From Collimonas arenae (lineage in GTDB: Bacteria; Pseudomonadota; Gammaproteobacteria; Burkholderiales; Burkholderiaceae_D), in assembly GCF_000786695.1 (NCBI RefSeq), contig NZ_CP009962.1:4278001-4342000 (forward strand): 64,000 nucleotides of DNA, given 5' to 3'. Shown piece by piece: positions 49,175-57,657 of the stretch (its first letter is position 1; every line of letters starts with the position of its first letter). The notes under the pieces are model-generated. The model made no database searches and was not told where the DNA came from. It saw only the letters and a list, made by a program, of their open reading frames with translations. Position numbers and translations under genes: made by a program.

Positions 49175-50991
49175 GATGTAAAAATCTCCATAAATGATGT
49201 GGTGCTTTCAGAAATGCCCTCAATCGGTTCGTGATCGAGCGCGTGCATGCAGGCCCAGGCCAGGTCGGCGTGGCCGGTCTCATCCGTACGGCCGGCTTCA
49301 TAGGTGACTTGCCGCCCACTGGCGGTGATGGTTTTATGGATGGACATGAAGGCTTGCGCCAGATCCGTGGCACCGGCGTCGAATTCCAGCCGCCCTTTGC
49401 TGATCACGTCCTTGGCTTTTAAAACCATGCGGGTCTTGACCTCGGGCGAATAGTTGATGGCCGTGGTGCCAGGGAAAAACTGACGCACAATCGGAAAGAC
49501 GCCGATGCCCATCCCCGTGGTGTCGATGCCGATATATTCGACCTGGTAACGCAAGGTCATTTGCCGGATGGCTTCGGCCTGGGCGGCGAAATCCATGCCG
49601 CGCCACTGGAACCGTTCTAATACCCGGAACTTGCCACCCGCCACCAGCGGCGGCGCCAGCACCACGCAGCCGGCACTGTCGCCAGTCAGCGAGGGGTCGT
49701 AGCCGATCCAGACCGGGCGATAACCGAACGGACGCGCCGCAAACGGCTTCACGTCTACCCACGCCCCCCAGGTATCGACCATGCAGCGCTGCAGTTCGCC
49801 CAGCGTAAAAATCGATGCGGTGTCATCGATAAAGTTACACATGAGGAGGTTTTCGAACTGGTCGGGGCTGTATTCGAAGTTGCGCAAGCGCTCAATGTCG
49901 AACAGATTGCAGCCGCCGCGCTCGGCGTCCAGAATGGTCACAATCTGGCGCCAGATCTCGTCCTGACCCCTAAAGCCGTTCACTAGCTTTTTATGGCTGA
50001 CATCGATCTTGAATTGTTCAGCCTTGGACCGTCCCTTGTTGAACAGGTCTCCGGTCCAGAAGGGATACGCCTGGTGCGTGGTCGAGGATGGCGTCGAAAA
50101 GTAGGTTTTACGCCATTTACTGTGCAAGGCCATACCGGACGCCACTTTGTTCAACTCTTGGAAATTGTGGGTCCAGAAGAATTCATCAAAGTAGAAATTG
50201 CCGTGGTAGCCCTGGGCGGTGCGCGAATTCGTGCCCAGGAAACGCAGGTGCGCGCCGTTCGGCAAGATGATCGGGTCGCCAGACAGGCTAATGCCGGCGG
50301 CGTCATGGGCAAACTGCACGATGTACTGTTTAAAGACGTGTGCCTGCGCCTTACTCGCTGACAAGAAAATTTGATCGCGCCCGGTCTGCATCGCGTCGAC
50401 CAGCGCTTCGCGGGCGAAATACCAGGTCGCGCCGATCTGGCGCGATTTCAGAATCATGCGCGTGCGCTCGTGGCCATTGCGATACCAAACCTTCTGGTAA
50501 TCGAATAGCGATTCGCTGAACGCCTCTATGAGTTTGTCGCGCTGCTCGTCGCCGTAATCGTTCTTGGTCGGCTTCTTCTTCGGGCCGGCGTTTCTCTTGT
50601 CCAGATTCGGATTCAGATCGGCTTCATTGCCGCCGCCGTCATAACGCCGCTTGCGCGACATTTGCACCAGGGAGCGCGTGAGTAGATCGATTTCCTTGAA
50701 ATCGCTGCCGCTTTTGACCTCCTTATTAACCAGTTGGACCATGCGCGCTTCCAGCGTCACTTCCATGCGGTCAATGGCGGTGGACAAATGCCATAGGTCG
50801 CGTTGCTTCCAACTGGCTATCGTGCTGCGCTTCTGCTTCAGGTGCTTCGCAATGGAGGAAATGCGCCAGCCCTGCCAGTAGAGGCCACGGGCGACATTGC
50901 GCACTGCGGCCGGATCTTCTGTAAGGGTGGCTGGCTTGGGTACGCGCAAGGCGGGGCGGCGTGGACGTTTGGATGTGCTGGTTTCTGGCAT
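49171..50991 (-). CDS. P: Phage terminase ATPase, large subunit (P2 gpP family)
   Basis: A 606-residue packaging motor. An N-terminal helix-turn-helix (about residues 30-65, L-Y-W-Q-G-W-R-I-S-S-I-A-K-H-L) is followed by the ATPase domain with the Walker-A-like R-Q-I-G-A-T-W-Y-F and Walker B F-Y-F-D-E-F-F-W, then a nuclease-like domain with W-I-G-Y-D-P-S-L-T and G-I-D-T-T-G-M-G. Length and order match P2 P. It is transcribed with Q and diverges from gene O. Confidence 0.95.
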   Translation of the reverse strand: MPETSTSKRPRRPALRVPKPATLTEDPAAVRNVARGLYWQGWRISSIAKHLKQKRSTIASWKQRDLWHLSTAIDRMEVTLEARMVQLVNKEVKSGSDFKEIDLLTRSLVQMSRKRRYDGGGNEADLNPNLDKRNAGPKKKPTKNDYGDEQRDKLIEAFSESLFDYQKVWYRNGHERTRMILKSRQIGATWYFAREALVDAMQTGRDQIFLSASKAQAHVFKQYIVQFAHDAAGISLSGDPIILPNGAHLRFLGTNSRTAQGYHGNFYFDEFFWTHNFQELNKVASGMALHSKWRKTYFSTPSSTTHQAYPFWTGDLFNKGRSKAEQFKIDVSHKKLVNGFRGQDEIWRQIVTILDAERGGCNLFDIERLRNFEYSPDQFENLLMCNFIDDTASIFTLGELQRCMVDTWGAWVDVKPFAARPFGYRPVWIGYDPSLTGDSAGCVVLAPPLVAGGKFRVLERFQWRGMDFAAQAEAIRQMTLRYQVEYIGIDTTGMGIGVFPIVRQFFPGTTAINYSPEVKTRMVLKAKDVISKGRLEFDAGATDLAQAFMSIHKTITASGRQVTYEAGRTDETGHADLAWACMHALDHEPIEGISESTTSFMEIFTS

Positions 50992-51132
50992 GCCGCAAGC
51001 GTAGGGGGATTACGTTTGCATTTCCTCATCGGGATAGTCAGTAACAACCTTATCAACCCGCTGCCGATTGTTTCCACGCGCATCAACCTTGACCATGGCG
51101 GTACTCGAACTCTCCACCCAATTACCGACACC

Positions 51133-51978
51133 ATGCCAACAACCAAACCTGCAGCACAGAAATCGAAGTTCTTCCGTGTCGCCCTGGAAGGATCCACCAC
51201 CGATGGCCGCGTCATCGACCGGGCCTTCATTGAACAAATGGCGGCCAGCTTTAACCCGGACTTCTATGGTGCCCGCATTTGGATGGAACACATCCGGGGA
51301 ACACTGCCGGACAGTCCATTTAAAGCCTATGGCGATGTGACTGCTCTGAAGGCTGAGGAAGTCGAGCTGGGCGGCGCCAAGAAGTTGGCGTTGTTCGCGC
51401 AGATCTCGCCCACGCCCGAACTGGTGGCCATGAACAAGGCGCGGCAAAAAATCTACACCAGCATCGAGATCAATCCAAAGTTTTCCGATACCGGCGAAGC
51501 CTATCTGATCGGCCTTGGTATCACCGACAGTCCGGCCAGCCTCGGTACTGAAATCTTGTCTTTTTCTGCCCAACATCCGGGCGTCAATCTTTTTGCAAAC
51601 CGCAAGCAAAGCCCCGACAACTTGTTTTCGGCGGCAATCGAAACACAACTGGAATTCGAAGACACCACCCCATCAGAAGGAATCAAATTGTCCGACACTG
51701 TCAAATCCATCCTGAAACGCTTTACCGCCAAGAGCAACACCGACCAGACGCAATTCGCTGACATCAGCGACGCCGTCGCCACGCTGGCCGCCCACGTCAA
51801 TACCCAGGACGAACAATTCGCCGCTGCCCTCGAGCAAATCACCACGCTGGAAACCGCCCTCAAGAAATCGACTGACGATTTTGCTGCCTTCAAGCAGCAA
51901 GTCGATGTCACCGACGCCAAGTCAGAAAAGCGCCCAGCCGCCACCGGCGGCGCCAGCGACGTGGAAACCGATTTCTAA
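51133..51978 (+). CDS. O: Phage capsid scaffolding/protease protein (P2 gpO family)
   Basis: A 281-residue scaffold and head-maturation serine protease. The protease part (about 10-165) shows F-R-V-A-L-E-G-S-T-T-D-G-R, Y-G-A-R-I-W-M-E-H-I-R-G and K-I-Y-T-S-I-E-I-N-P. The C-terminal part (about 195-265) is helical and predicted to scaffold the capsid. The start was placed at the ATG at 51133, where family similarity begins; no good ribosome site is visible and the frame is open well upstream. It is divergent from P. Confidence 0.93.
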   Translation: MPTTKPAAQKSKFFRVALEGSTTDGRVIDRAFIEQMAASFNPDFYGARIWMEHIRGTLPDSPFKAYGDVTALKAEEVELGGAKKLALFAQISPTPELVAMNKARQKIYTSIEINPKFSDTGEAYLIGLGITDSPASLGTEILSFSAQHPGVNLFANRKQSPDNLFSAAIETQLEFEDTTPSEGIKLSDTVKSILKRFTAKSNTDQTQFADISDAVATLAAHVNTQDEQFAAALEQITTLETALKKSTDDFAAFKQQVDVTDAKSEKRPAATGGASDVETDF

Positions 51979-52031
51979 GCCACGGTTTCCCGTTTCGTTT
52001 CCATTCCCAATACAGTTAGGAGTTACCCCGC

Positions 52032-53042
52032 ATGCAAAAGCAAACACGCTTGGCCTTTCAGAAGTACACGCAACGCCTGGCGACACTGAACGATACCGGC
52101 AGCGTTGCCGACACCTACAGCGTTACGCCGTCTGTCCAGCAGAAGCTGGAAAACAAGATCCAGGAATCCAGCGAGTTCCTCAGTAAAATCAATGTCATCG
52201 GCGTCACTGAAATGGAGGGTGAAAAGCTGGGCCTCGGCATTTCCGGCCCAATTGCCGGCCGCACCAATACCGACAAGGCCGACCGCAAGACCCGCGACCT
52301 GTCGACTATGGATAGCCAACGCTATCGCTGCGAAAAGACCAATTTCGATACGCACATCAAGTATCAAATGCTGGACGCCTGGGCCAAGTTTCCCGATTTC
52401 CAGCAGCGCATTGCCAACAACATCCTGCAACGTCAAGCGCTGGACCGCATGGTGATCGGCTTTCACGGTGTCAGCGTGGCCGCCGACACCGATATCGACA
52501 AGAATCCCATGCTGCAGGACGTGAATAAGGGCTGGCTGCAGCACTTCCGCGACGCAGCCCCGCAACAGGTCATGCACGAAGGCAAAAAGAGTCCCGGCAA
52601 AGTTGTCATCGGCACCGGTGGTGACTACGCCAATCTGGACGCCGCCGTCTACGACGCCATCACCATGCTGGAACCCTGGTATCAGAAAGACGCCGGCCTG
52701 GTCGCCATCGTGGGCCGCGATCTGCTGCACGACAAGTATTTCCCCCTGGTCAATACCAAGCAGGCGCCGACCGAGACGCTGGCGTCAGATATCGTCATCA
52801 GCCAAAAACGTATCGGTGGCTTGCCGGCGGTCACTGTCCCGTATTTCCCGGACAACACGATCCTGATCACCCGTTTTGACAATCTGTCGATCTACTGGCA
52901 GTTGTCGGCACGTCGGCGCCGAGTGGTCGATGAAGCCAAACGTGACCGTATCGAGAACTACGAATCGTCCAATGACGCCTATGTGGTCGAGGAATTCGGT
53001 CTGGGCGCCGTCATCGAAAACATCGAACTGGTGCCGGCATGA
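52032..53042 (+). CDS. N: Phage major capsid protein (P2 gpN family)
   Basis: A 336-residue capsid protein, close to the P2 N length. Typical parts are the N-terminal Q-K-Y-T-Q-R-L-A, G-L-G-I-S-G-P-I-A-G-R-T-N-T, the central W-A-K-F-P-D-F-Q-Q-R-I and F-H-G-V-S-V-A-A-D-T-D, and the late G-R-D-L-L-H-D-K-Y-F-P-L-V-N. It follows O by 53 bases with AGGAG before the ATG. Confidence 0.95.
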   Translation: MQKQTRLAFQKYTQRLATLNDTGSVADTYSVTPSVQQKLENKIQESSEFLSKINVIGVTEMEGEKLGLGISGPIAGRTNTDKADRKTRDLSTMDSQRYRCEKTNFDTHIKYQMLDAWAKFPDFQQRIANNILQRQALDRMVIGFHGVSVAADTDIDKNPMLQDVNKGWLQHFRDAAPQQVMHEGKKSPGKVVIGTGGDYANLDAAVYDAITMLEPWYQKDAGLVAIVGRDLLHDKYFPLVNTKQAPTETLASDIVISQKRIGGLPAVTVPYFPDNTILITRFDNLSIYWQLSARRRRVVDEAKRDRIENYESSNDAYVVEEFGLGAVIENIELVPA

Positions 53043-53752
53043 CACGCGAACTCTCTCCCGCCCAGCGCCACAAGGCCCGTGTCCTGGCTGAACGCGCCGC
53101 CGCCGATGCTTCGCCAGGTGGCGTTACGGGCGGCACGGCCTACGAGTTGATGCTCTACAAACTGGCGAACGACTGCCGCAATTTGAAGCTGATCCAGTCC
53201 GTGTCCAAGAAGATCGAGCGCAAGGCGGTATTGCTGCCGGAGTACCAGGACTGGATCGACGGCGTGCTGGCCGCCGGCAAGGGTGGCCAGGATGATGTCT
53301 TGACTACGCTGCTGGTGTGGCATATCGACGTGGGCGACTATGCGCGTGCGCTGGACATGGCGCAGTATGCGGTAGAGCATGAACTGACCTTGTCGGATCA
53401 GTACAGCCGGACTATTCCCACCATGCTGATGGATGAATTTGCCAGCGCGTATTCCGGCGGCAATCTGGCCGAAGATCCGGTACAGGCGGTCGCCGTCCTG
53501 ACACAGGTCGCCGCACTGACTAACCATTGCGACGCACCGGACCAAGCGCGGGCCAAGCTCTACAAGGCAACGGCTTACGCCATGATCGCCGTCATGGAGC
53601 TAACAGGCAGCGACCAACTGACGGTGACGCAGATCCCGCAGGCAGAACAAGCGCACGGACTATTGCAAAGCGCCTTGAAACTGTTCCCTGGTGTGGGCGT
53701 AAAACAGGTAATGGAGCGTTTGCGCACGCGCATTGCTGCCGCCGCACCGTAA
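53039..53752 (+). CDS. M: Phage terminase endonuclease, small subunit (P2 gpM family)
   Basis: A 237-residue small terminase that recognises and cuts cos. It has the family opening S-P-A-Q-R-H-K-A-R-V-L-A, Y-Q-D-W-I-D-G-V-L, and V-W-H-I-D-V-G-D-Y-A-R-A-L-D-M-A-Q-Y-A. It overlaps the capsid gene by 4 bases (ATGA). Its presence shows that a cos-type packaging site should exist near the Q side. Confidence 0.94.
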   Translation: MTRELSPAQRHKARVLAERAAADASPGGVTGGTAYELMLYKLANDCRNLKLIQSVSKKIERKAVLLPEYQDWIDGVLAAGKGGQDDVLTTLLVWHIDVGDYARALDMAQYAVEHELTLSDQYSRTIPTMLMDEFASAYSGGNLAEDPVQAVAVLTQVAALTNHCDAPDQARAKLYKATAYAMIAVMELTGSDQLTVTQIPQAEQAHGLLQSALKLFPGVGVKQVMERLRTRIAAAAP

Positions 53753-53851
53753 CCGAGCACCCCTGGCGCACGGCGGCGCGGGTCGATGAAGAAATAACCT
53801 GGTTATGCCCCTTCTGACGCCCGCCCACCGCCGACTACCGAGAACCCATCT

Positions 53852-54349
53852 ATGAGCTTTATTGCAAATGCCCCGCCCACTGCCGGCGGCGGCAATGTCC
53901 CATTACCGGAAATCGGCACCATCGAGAATGACGGCTGGTATCCCGATATCGTCTTGCAGCATGCACGGGAAGCGGTACGTCTGGACGGCACGGTCACTAC
54001 ACCGCGCCTGACGGAAGCGCTGGTCGCCGCCGTCTTGCACGTCAATGGCGAACTGCGCGACTGGAAGCGGGAGCAGATCGGCGCCGGTTTCTTGTCGCTG
54101 GCCGCCGTACCGGCAGATCGTATCAATCGTGAAAGTGAGCTGATCACCCATTATCGCCGGGCCGTCTACTGCACAGCTAAGGCGGATCTGATCGAGCGCT
54201 ATCGGGATTACGACAGCACCGCCTCGTCGCTTTCCGACAAGAAGACCATGGAGGCATTGGACCAGGCGCCTATCGACCAGCGCCGCAATGCACATTGGGC
54301 GATTGCCGACATCCTCGGCCGCACTCACGTCACGGTCGAACTGATCTGA
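53852..54349 (+). CDS. L: Phage head-completion protein (P2 gpL family)
   Basis: A 165-residue head completion/stabilisation protein with F-I-A-N at the start, the D-G-W-Y-P-D-I segment, R-L-D-G-T-V-T-T-P-R-L, and a C-terminal H-W-A-I-A-D-I-L-G-R typical of gpL. It follows M after a 99-bp gap and overlaps the X gene by one base (TGATG). Confidence 0.92.
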   Translation: MSFIANAPPTAGGGNVPLPEIGTIENDGWYPDIVLQHAREAVRLDGTVTTPRLTEALVAAVLHVNGELRDWKREQIGAGFLSLAAVPADRINRESELITHYRRAVYCTAKADLIERYRDYDSTASSLSDKKTMEALDQAPIDQRRNAHWAIADILGRTHVTVELI

Positions 54350-54558
54350 TGCAAGTTCGCGCCCAACAGCAAGACACGCTGGATCTGCTGTGCTGGCGTC
54401 ACCTGGGCGCCACCGCCAACGTGGTCGAGGCAGCGCTTGATCTGAATCCCGGCCTGGCCGATCTGGGGCCAATCCTGCCGCACGGCCTCTTGGTCACCCT
54501 GCCAGAACCTACCGCAACCCCCACTAAAACCGCCCAAATCGTGAGCCTTTGGGACTGA
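54349..54558 (+). CDS. X: Phage tail protein X (P2 gpX family, LysM-like)
   Basis: A 69-residue tail protein with Q-D-T-L-D-L-L-C-W-R-H and N-P-G-L-A-D-L-G-P-I-L-P-H-G, the small LysM-like pattern of gpX. The ATG overlaps the L stop. It helps connect head and tail in P2-type virions. Confidence 0.92.
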   Translation: MQVRAQQQDTLDLLCWRHLGATANVVEAALDLNPGLADLGPILPHGLLVTLPEPTATPTKTAQIVSLWD

Positions 54559-54574
54559 AACGGAGCATTTATTT

Positions 54575-54931
54575 ATGGCAGACCCCAGCACTACTACCCT
54601 CATTACTACCACTGCCGCCGGCATTGGGTTGACGACGCTCTTTCCTGGTATTGATGGCAATGCACTAATCGGCGCATTCGCCGGCGCCACCCTGGTGGCG
54701 ATTTCCAGCAAAAACCTGCCAGTGTTGCAGCGCCTGGCTTATATGGCAATCTCGCTGACCATTGGTTATCTGGCTGCGCCAGAGGTCATCAACAACACCC
54801 CGTTGAAACAATCCGGTGTGGCCGCCTTTGTCGCGTCGGCGGCGGCCATTGCGCTGACGCTGCACGGCATCGAGCTAATTAAAACCATCGAGCTGCCCGC
54901 GTGGCTGCGCAAGGGAGGCGGCCATGACTAA
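54575..54931 (+). CDS. Phage holin-like membrane protein (first of two)
   Basis: A 118-residue membrane protein with about three hydrophobic helices (residues 11-25, 30-48 and 80-102) and a basic C-terminus (W-L-R-K-G-G-G). Position right before the lysis cassette suggests a holin or antiholin that times membrane permeabilisation. It overlaps the next membrane-protein gene by 8 bases. Which of the two acts as holin cannot be decided from sequence. Confidence 0.75.
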   Translation: MADPSTTTLITTTAAGIGLTTLFPGIDGNALIGAFAGATLVAISSKNLPVLQRLAYMAISLTIGYLAAPEVINNTPLKQSGVAAFVASAAAIALTLHGIELIKTIELPAWLRKGGGHD

Positions 54932-55208
54932 ATTACTGACCGTATTGGCGCTGCTGTCTTATGCCAGTGCTTGTATCCGGCTGCTGTGCTACCGGCGCGG
55001 CAGAGCCAACTACCGGATTCACATCTCCCTCATCGCATGGCTGCTGATCGTGGCCACCGGCACCTGCGCCCTGGAGATCCTACTCGGTCACGGTCACCCT
55101 TCGCTCGGCCAGGCCGGTATCGCTCTAACTTTATGTGTCCTGGTGCTGCGCGCCCAGGGCAACGTCGCCAACATCATCAAGGACGTCAATGACAACATCA
55201 CTTACTGA
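54924..55208 (+). CDS. Phage holin-family membrane protein (second of two)
   Basis: A 94-residue protein with three hydrophobic segments (about 4-20, 31-52 and 60-78), matching three-helix phage holins of the 3TM type. GGGAGG precedes its ATG inside the end of the preceding gene. It overlaps the endolysin gene start, so holin and endolysin are coupled. Confidence 0.78.
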   Translation: MTKLLTVLALLSYASACIRLLCYRRGRANYRIHISLIAWLLIVATGTCALEILLGHGHPSLGQAGIALTLCVLVLRAQGNVANIIKDVNDNITY

Positions 55209-55647
55209 CCATTTCACATTGGAGGAATTCACGCGCAGCGATACAGCGCGTACGCTCGGTATCGACAACACGCCAGCGCCGGCCATTGTGGTCAACCTGC
55301 GGCGCCTGGCACGCTTTAATGAGCTCGTGCGTCTGGAACTACGCGGTGCGCCAATGGTGATTTCCAGCGGCTACCGCTGTCCGGCATTGAATCGAGTTGT
55401 TGGCGGCGCCGGCAACAGCGCACACTTGAATGGTCTGGCGAACGACTTTACTGCGCCGGCGTTTGGTACACCGATGGAGATCTGCCAGGCGCTGGAAAAG
55501 TCCTACCTGCAGTTCGATCAGCTGATCTATGAGCGCGCCGGCTCTGCCATCTGGGTCCACCTGGGGATAGCTGCGGAAGGAGTAGCACCCCGGCGCCAGG
55601 TGCTGACCATCGACAGCAAAGGTACAAGGGCCGGCCTATGGCGGTGA
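55189..55647 (+). CDS. Phage endolysin, peptidase M15 family (cell-wall endopeptidase)
   Basis: A 152-residue M15-family endolysin with S-G-Y-R-C-P-A-L-N-R-V-V-G-G, S-A-H-L-N-G-L-A-N-D-F and W-V-H-L-G, the zinc ligands His/Asp/His of this group. It cuts peptidoglycan cross-links and replaces the GH24-type LysK of P2. It has no signal peptide, so it depends on the holin. The ATG at 55189 fits the domain start; the frame is open further upstream. Confidence 0.92.
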   Translation: MTTSLTDHFTLEEFTRSDTARTLGIDNTPAPAIVVNLRRLARFNELVRLELRGAPMVISSGYRCPALNRVVGGAGNSAHLNGLANDFTAPAFGTPMEICQALEKSYLQFDQLIYERAGSAIWVHLGIAAEGVAPRRQVLTIDSKGTRAGLWR

Positions 55648-56048
55648 TCGTCAAAAGCCTGATCGCGGCGCTATTGGCCACCGCCCTTGGCGCGGTGATC
55701 TATATCCAGCGTGACGCCCTGAACGCGGCCAGGGAACGCGTCAAACGTGCCGAGCAGACCGTCCGTGACCAGGACAGCACGATCAAGACGCTGACTGATA
55801 CGGCAGCCAAAACCAGGCGCGCTGCCGCCAAACTGCAAGCCACCAATGACCACATTGCTGCGACCCTCACCGAACGAGAAAATCTGATTGAAAGTCTTCA
55901 ACATGACAATGCCACGATACGTAGCTGGGCCGATACTCCTTTGCCTGATGCTATTGCCAGGCTGCGGGAGCGTCCCGCCGCCACCGGTGCTTACCATCAA
56001 CGCCTGCCCGACAATCAGCCGGTGCAGTCTGCCGGCGACGGCGCCTAG
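55638..56048 (+). CDS. lysB: Phage spanin, inner-membrane subunit (Rz/LysB-like)
   Basis: A 136-residue i-spanin: an N-terminal transmembrane helix (about 5-22) and a long coiled-coil-like periplasmic helix (R-V-K-R-A-E-Q-T-V-R-D, L-Q-A-T-N-D-H-I-A-A-T-L), with the C-terminal R-L-R-E-R-P. It overlaps the endolysin end by 10 bases. It pairs with the lipoprotein spanin encoded in a shifted frame within it to fuse the membranes at lysis. Confidence 0.9.
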   Translation: MAVIVKSLIAALLATALGAVIYIQRDALNAARERVKRAEQTVRDQDSTIKTLTDTAAKTRRAAAKLQATNDHIAATLTERENLIESLQHDNATIRSWADTPLPDAIARLRERPAATGAYHQRLPDNQPVQSAGDGA

Positions 56049-56175
56049 GACTAATGGCGCGATGAATCTTTCTCTGGAGCGCACCGAGGCGGCCTGGGCG
56101 GTTTGTGCCGCCAAGGTGGATAGCGTGGTCGATTGTCAGGAGGACACCGAGCGTGTACAAGCCCAAAAGTCTTAG
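55903..56175 (+). CDS. lysC: Phage spanin, outer-membrane lipoprotein (Rz1/LysC-like), embedded gene
   Basis: A 90-residue protein in the +1 frame within the 3' part of the Rz gene, with a lipoprotein signal ending L-P-G-C-G-S and a following P-P-P-P run, the hallmarks of Rz1. It extends past the Rz stop and its end overlaps the R gene. The exact start (ATG at 55903 or 55909) is uncertain. Overlapping-frame o-spanins are typical of P2 and lambda relatives. Confidence 0.85.
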   Translation: MTMPRYVAGPILLCLMLLPGCGSVPPPPVLTINACPTISRCSLPATAPRTNGAMNLSLERTEAAWAVCAAKVDSVVDCQEDTERVQAQKS

Positions 56176-56641
56176 AGAACACTTAACCGCGGCGAATCCC
56201 GATTTGCAGCAAAATCCCGATAAGCTGCTAGTGTTTGCCGATGCAGGCAATACAGTGGCCACCGGTACGGCATCCCTGTCGTTTGAATACCGGTACAAGC
56301 TCAATATCATCATCACCGACTACAGCGGTGATCCGGACGCCATCATGGTGCCGCTCTTGGCATGGGTGGCCATCCATCAGCGCGACTTGCTGGACAACGC
56401 CGAGCTGCGCAAGACCGGCATCGGCTTTGATGTGGATTTCAATAATCACGAAACCATAGACCTGTCGATCAATCTGGCGCTGACCGAACGCGTCGTCGTC
56501 AAACGGGGTGATGCCGGCCGGCTGGATGTCCGGCATCCGGCAGAGCCGCAGCCGACACCGGAATATACAAACGAATTCTGGAAGCTGTACGCCGGTGACT
56601 CTCTCATCGCCGAGTGGCATGTCCCGCAGGATCCGTCATGA
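56153..56641 (+). CDS. R: Phage tail-completion protein (P2 gpR family)
   Basis: A 162-residue protein matching gpR in position and in its opening Y-K-P-K-S-L-R-E-H-L-T-A-A-N-P-D-L, with W-V-A-I-H-Q-R-D-L and a late D-V-D-F-N-N-H-E. It starts with GTG, nine bases after AGGAGG, inside the end of the Rz1-like gene; an upstream in-frame ATG has no ribosome site. It overlaps S by 4 bases. Confidence 0.9.
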   Translation: MYKPKSLREHLTAANPDLQQNPDKLLVFADAGNTVATGTASLSFEYRYKLNIIITDYSGDPDAIMVPLLAWVAIHQRDLLDNAELRKTGIGFDVDFNNHETIDLSINLALTERVVVKRGDAGRLDVRHPAEPQPTPEYTNEFWKLYAGDSLIAEWHVPQDPS

Positions 56642-57105
56642 CTGATGACCTACGCGCTCTTGAAACGTGGGCCGACGTGCTGCTGGCCAAACTGCAACCC
56701 GGCCAGCGACGCGTAGTCACGCGCAAGATCGCTCAAGAATTGCGCCGCAGCCAGGTGCGACGTATTGCAAGCCAACAGGCGCCAGACGGTGCGCCCTACA
56801 CCGCACGCAAGCAGCGTAAAAACCTGCGCGGAAAAAAAGGACGCGTAAAGCGGCAGAAGGCGGCGATGTTTGAAAAACTGCGCAAGACCAAGTATCTGCT
56901 GACGGAGAATGATGAAAACCAGCTGTCGGTTGGATTTTTTGAGAAGGTGGTACGGATCGCCCGCGTGCATCAGGAGGGATTGGAAGACAAGGTGTCAAAA
57001 AAAGGGCCGGCATATCGCTATCCGGCCCGACCTTTACTTGGATTCAGTGCCACCGATCAGGCATTGATTCGTGATTTACTATTGCATCATCTTGGCAGAT
57101 TTTGA
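56638..57105 (+). CDS. S: Phage tail-completion protein (P2 gpS family)
   Basis: A 155-residue basic protein with R-A-L-E-T-W-A-D-V-L-L, a K-Q-R-K-N-L-R-G-K-K-G basic patch, and the C-terminal Y-P-A-R-P-L-L-G-F-S, common to gpS/virion-morphogenesis proteins. The ATG overlaps the R stop (ATGA). In P2 the next structural gene is V; here a two-gene minus-strand insert separates them. Confidence 0.92.
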   Translation: MTDDLRALETWADVLLAKLQPGQRRVVTRKIAQELRRSQVRRIASQQAPDGAPYTARKQRKNLRGKKGRVKRQKAAMFEKLRKTKYLLTENDENQLSVGFFEKVVRIARVHQEGLEDKVSKKGPAYRYPARPLLGFSATDQALIRDLLLHHLGRF

Positions 57106-57108
57106 GAA

Positions 57109-57597
57109 CTAGACGGGGTCACCTACGTTCTGGGTTAGCCGATCGATCAACAGAGGTAGGTCGAAACCGTTAGTTGCGACGGACTTTGGCAGCATATGAA
57201 AAGCTCTGGAAGTGCGATATAAAAAAATCCAGTCGCCTTTTTGACGCCACTTCACAATATGATCCCATGGAACGTTTGCAACGGTAGTCGGTGAAGAAAG
57301 TTCTATGCCATTGTCAAGAAGTTCGATGGCATGTGTTCCCTGTATGTCTTTGTTTTGCCGATAACCTTTCCGAATAACGTACGGCAAATAAATAAAAATG
57401 ACTACTCCGAATATAATCAAAATCAATAGGGAATTGAACGCAATATCAAGCCTCGTCCCCGACCCTAAAGAAGACAGTACTGCCGTCACCGCTAGTACCA
57501 TCATGAAAATCAGACCCCATTGTCGCGGGGAGGACTTTGAAGCCAAATTCATAGCCTGCATATACTCTTTTTCTGAAATTCGAAAGGTAGTTTTCAT
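57109..57597 (-). CDS. YcxB-like membrane protein, prophage insert gene
   Basis: A 162-residue protein with two transmembrane helices (about 30-48 and 55-75) and a cytoplasmic C-terminal domain containing N-V-P-W-D-H-I-V-K-W-R-Q-K-G-D-W-I-F-L-Y, the YcxB pattern. It lies head-on to S in the S-V gap, on the opposite strand to the structural genes and at lower GC, as expected of a moron expressed from the prophage. Function unknown; membrane location would fit superinfection exclusion or host modification. Confidence 0.8.
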   Translation of the reverse strand: MKTTFRISEKEYMQAMNLASKSSPRQWGLIFMMVLAVTAVLSSLGSGTRLDIAFNSLLILIIFGVVIFIYLPYVIRKGYRQNKDIQGTHAIELLDNGIELSSPTTVANVPWDHIVKWRQKGDWIFLYRTSRAFHMLPKSVATNGFDLPLLIDRLTQNVGDPV

Positions 57598-57657
57598 AAT
57601 GTTCGTTCGGGAAATTGATTGATGCAATACTGGTATTGTGATTGCTAACTAAATTGA

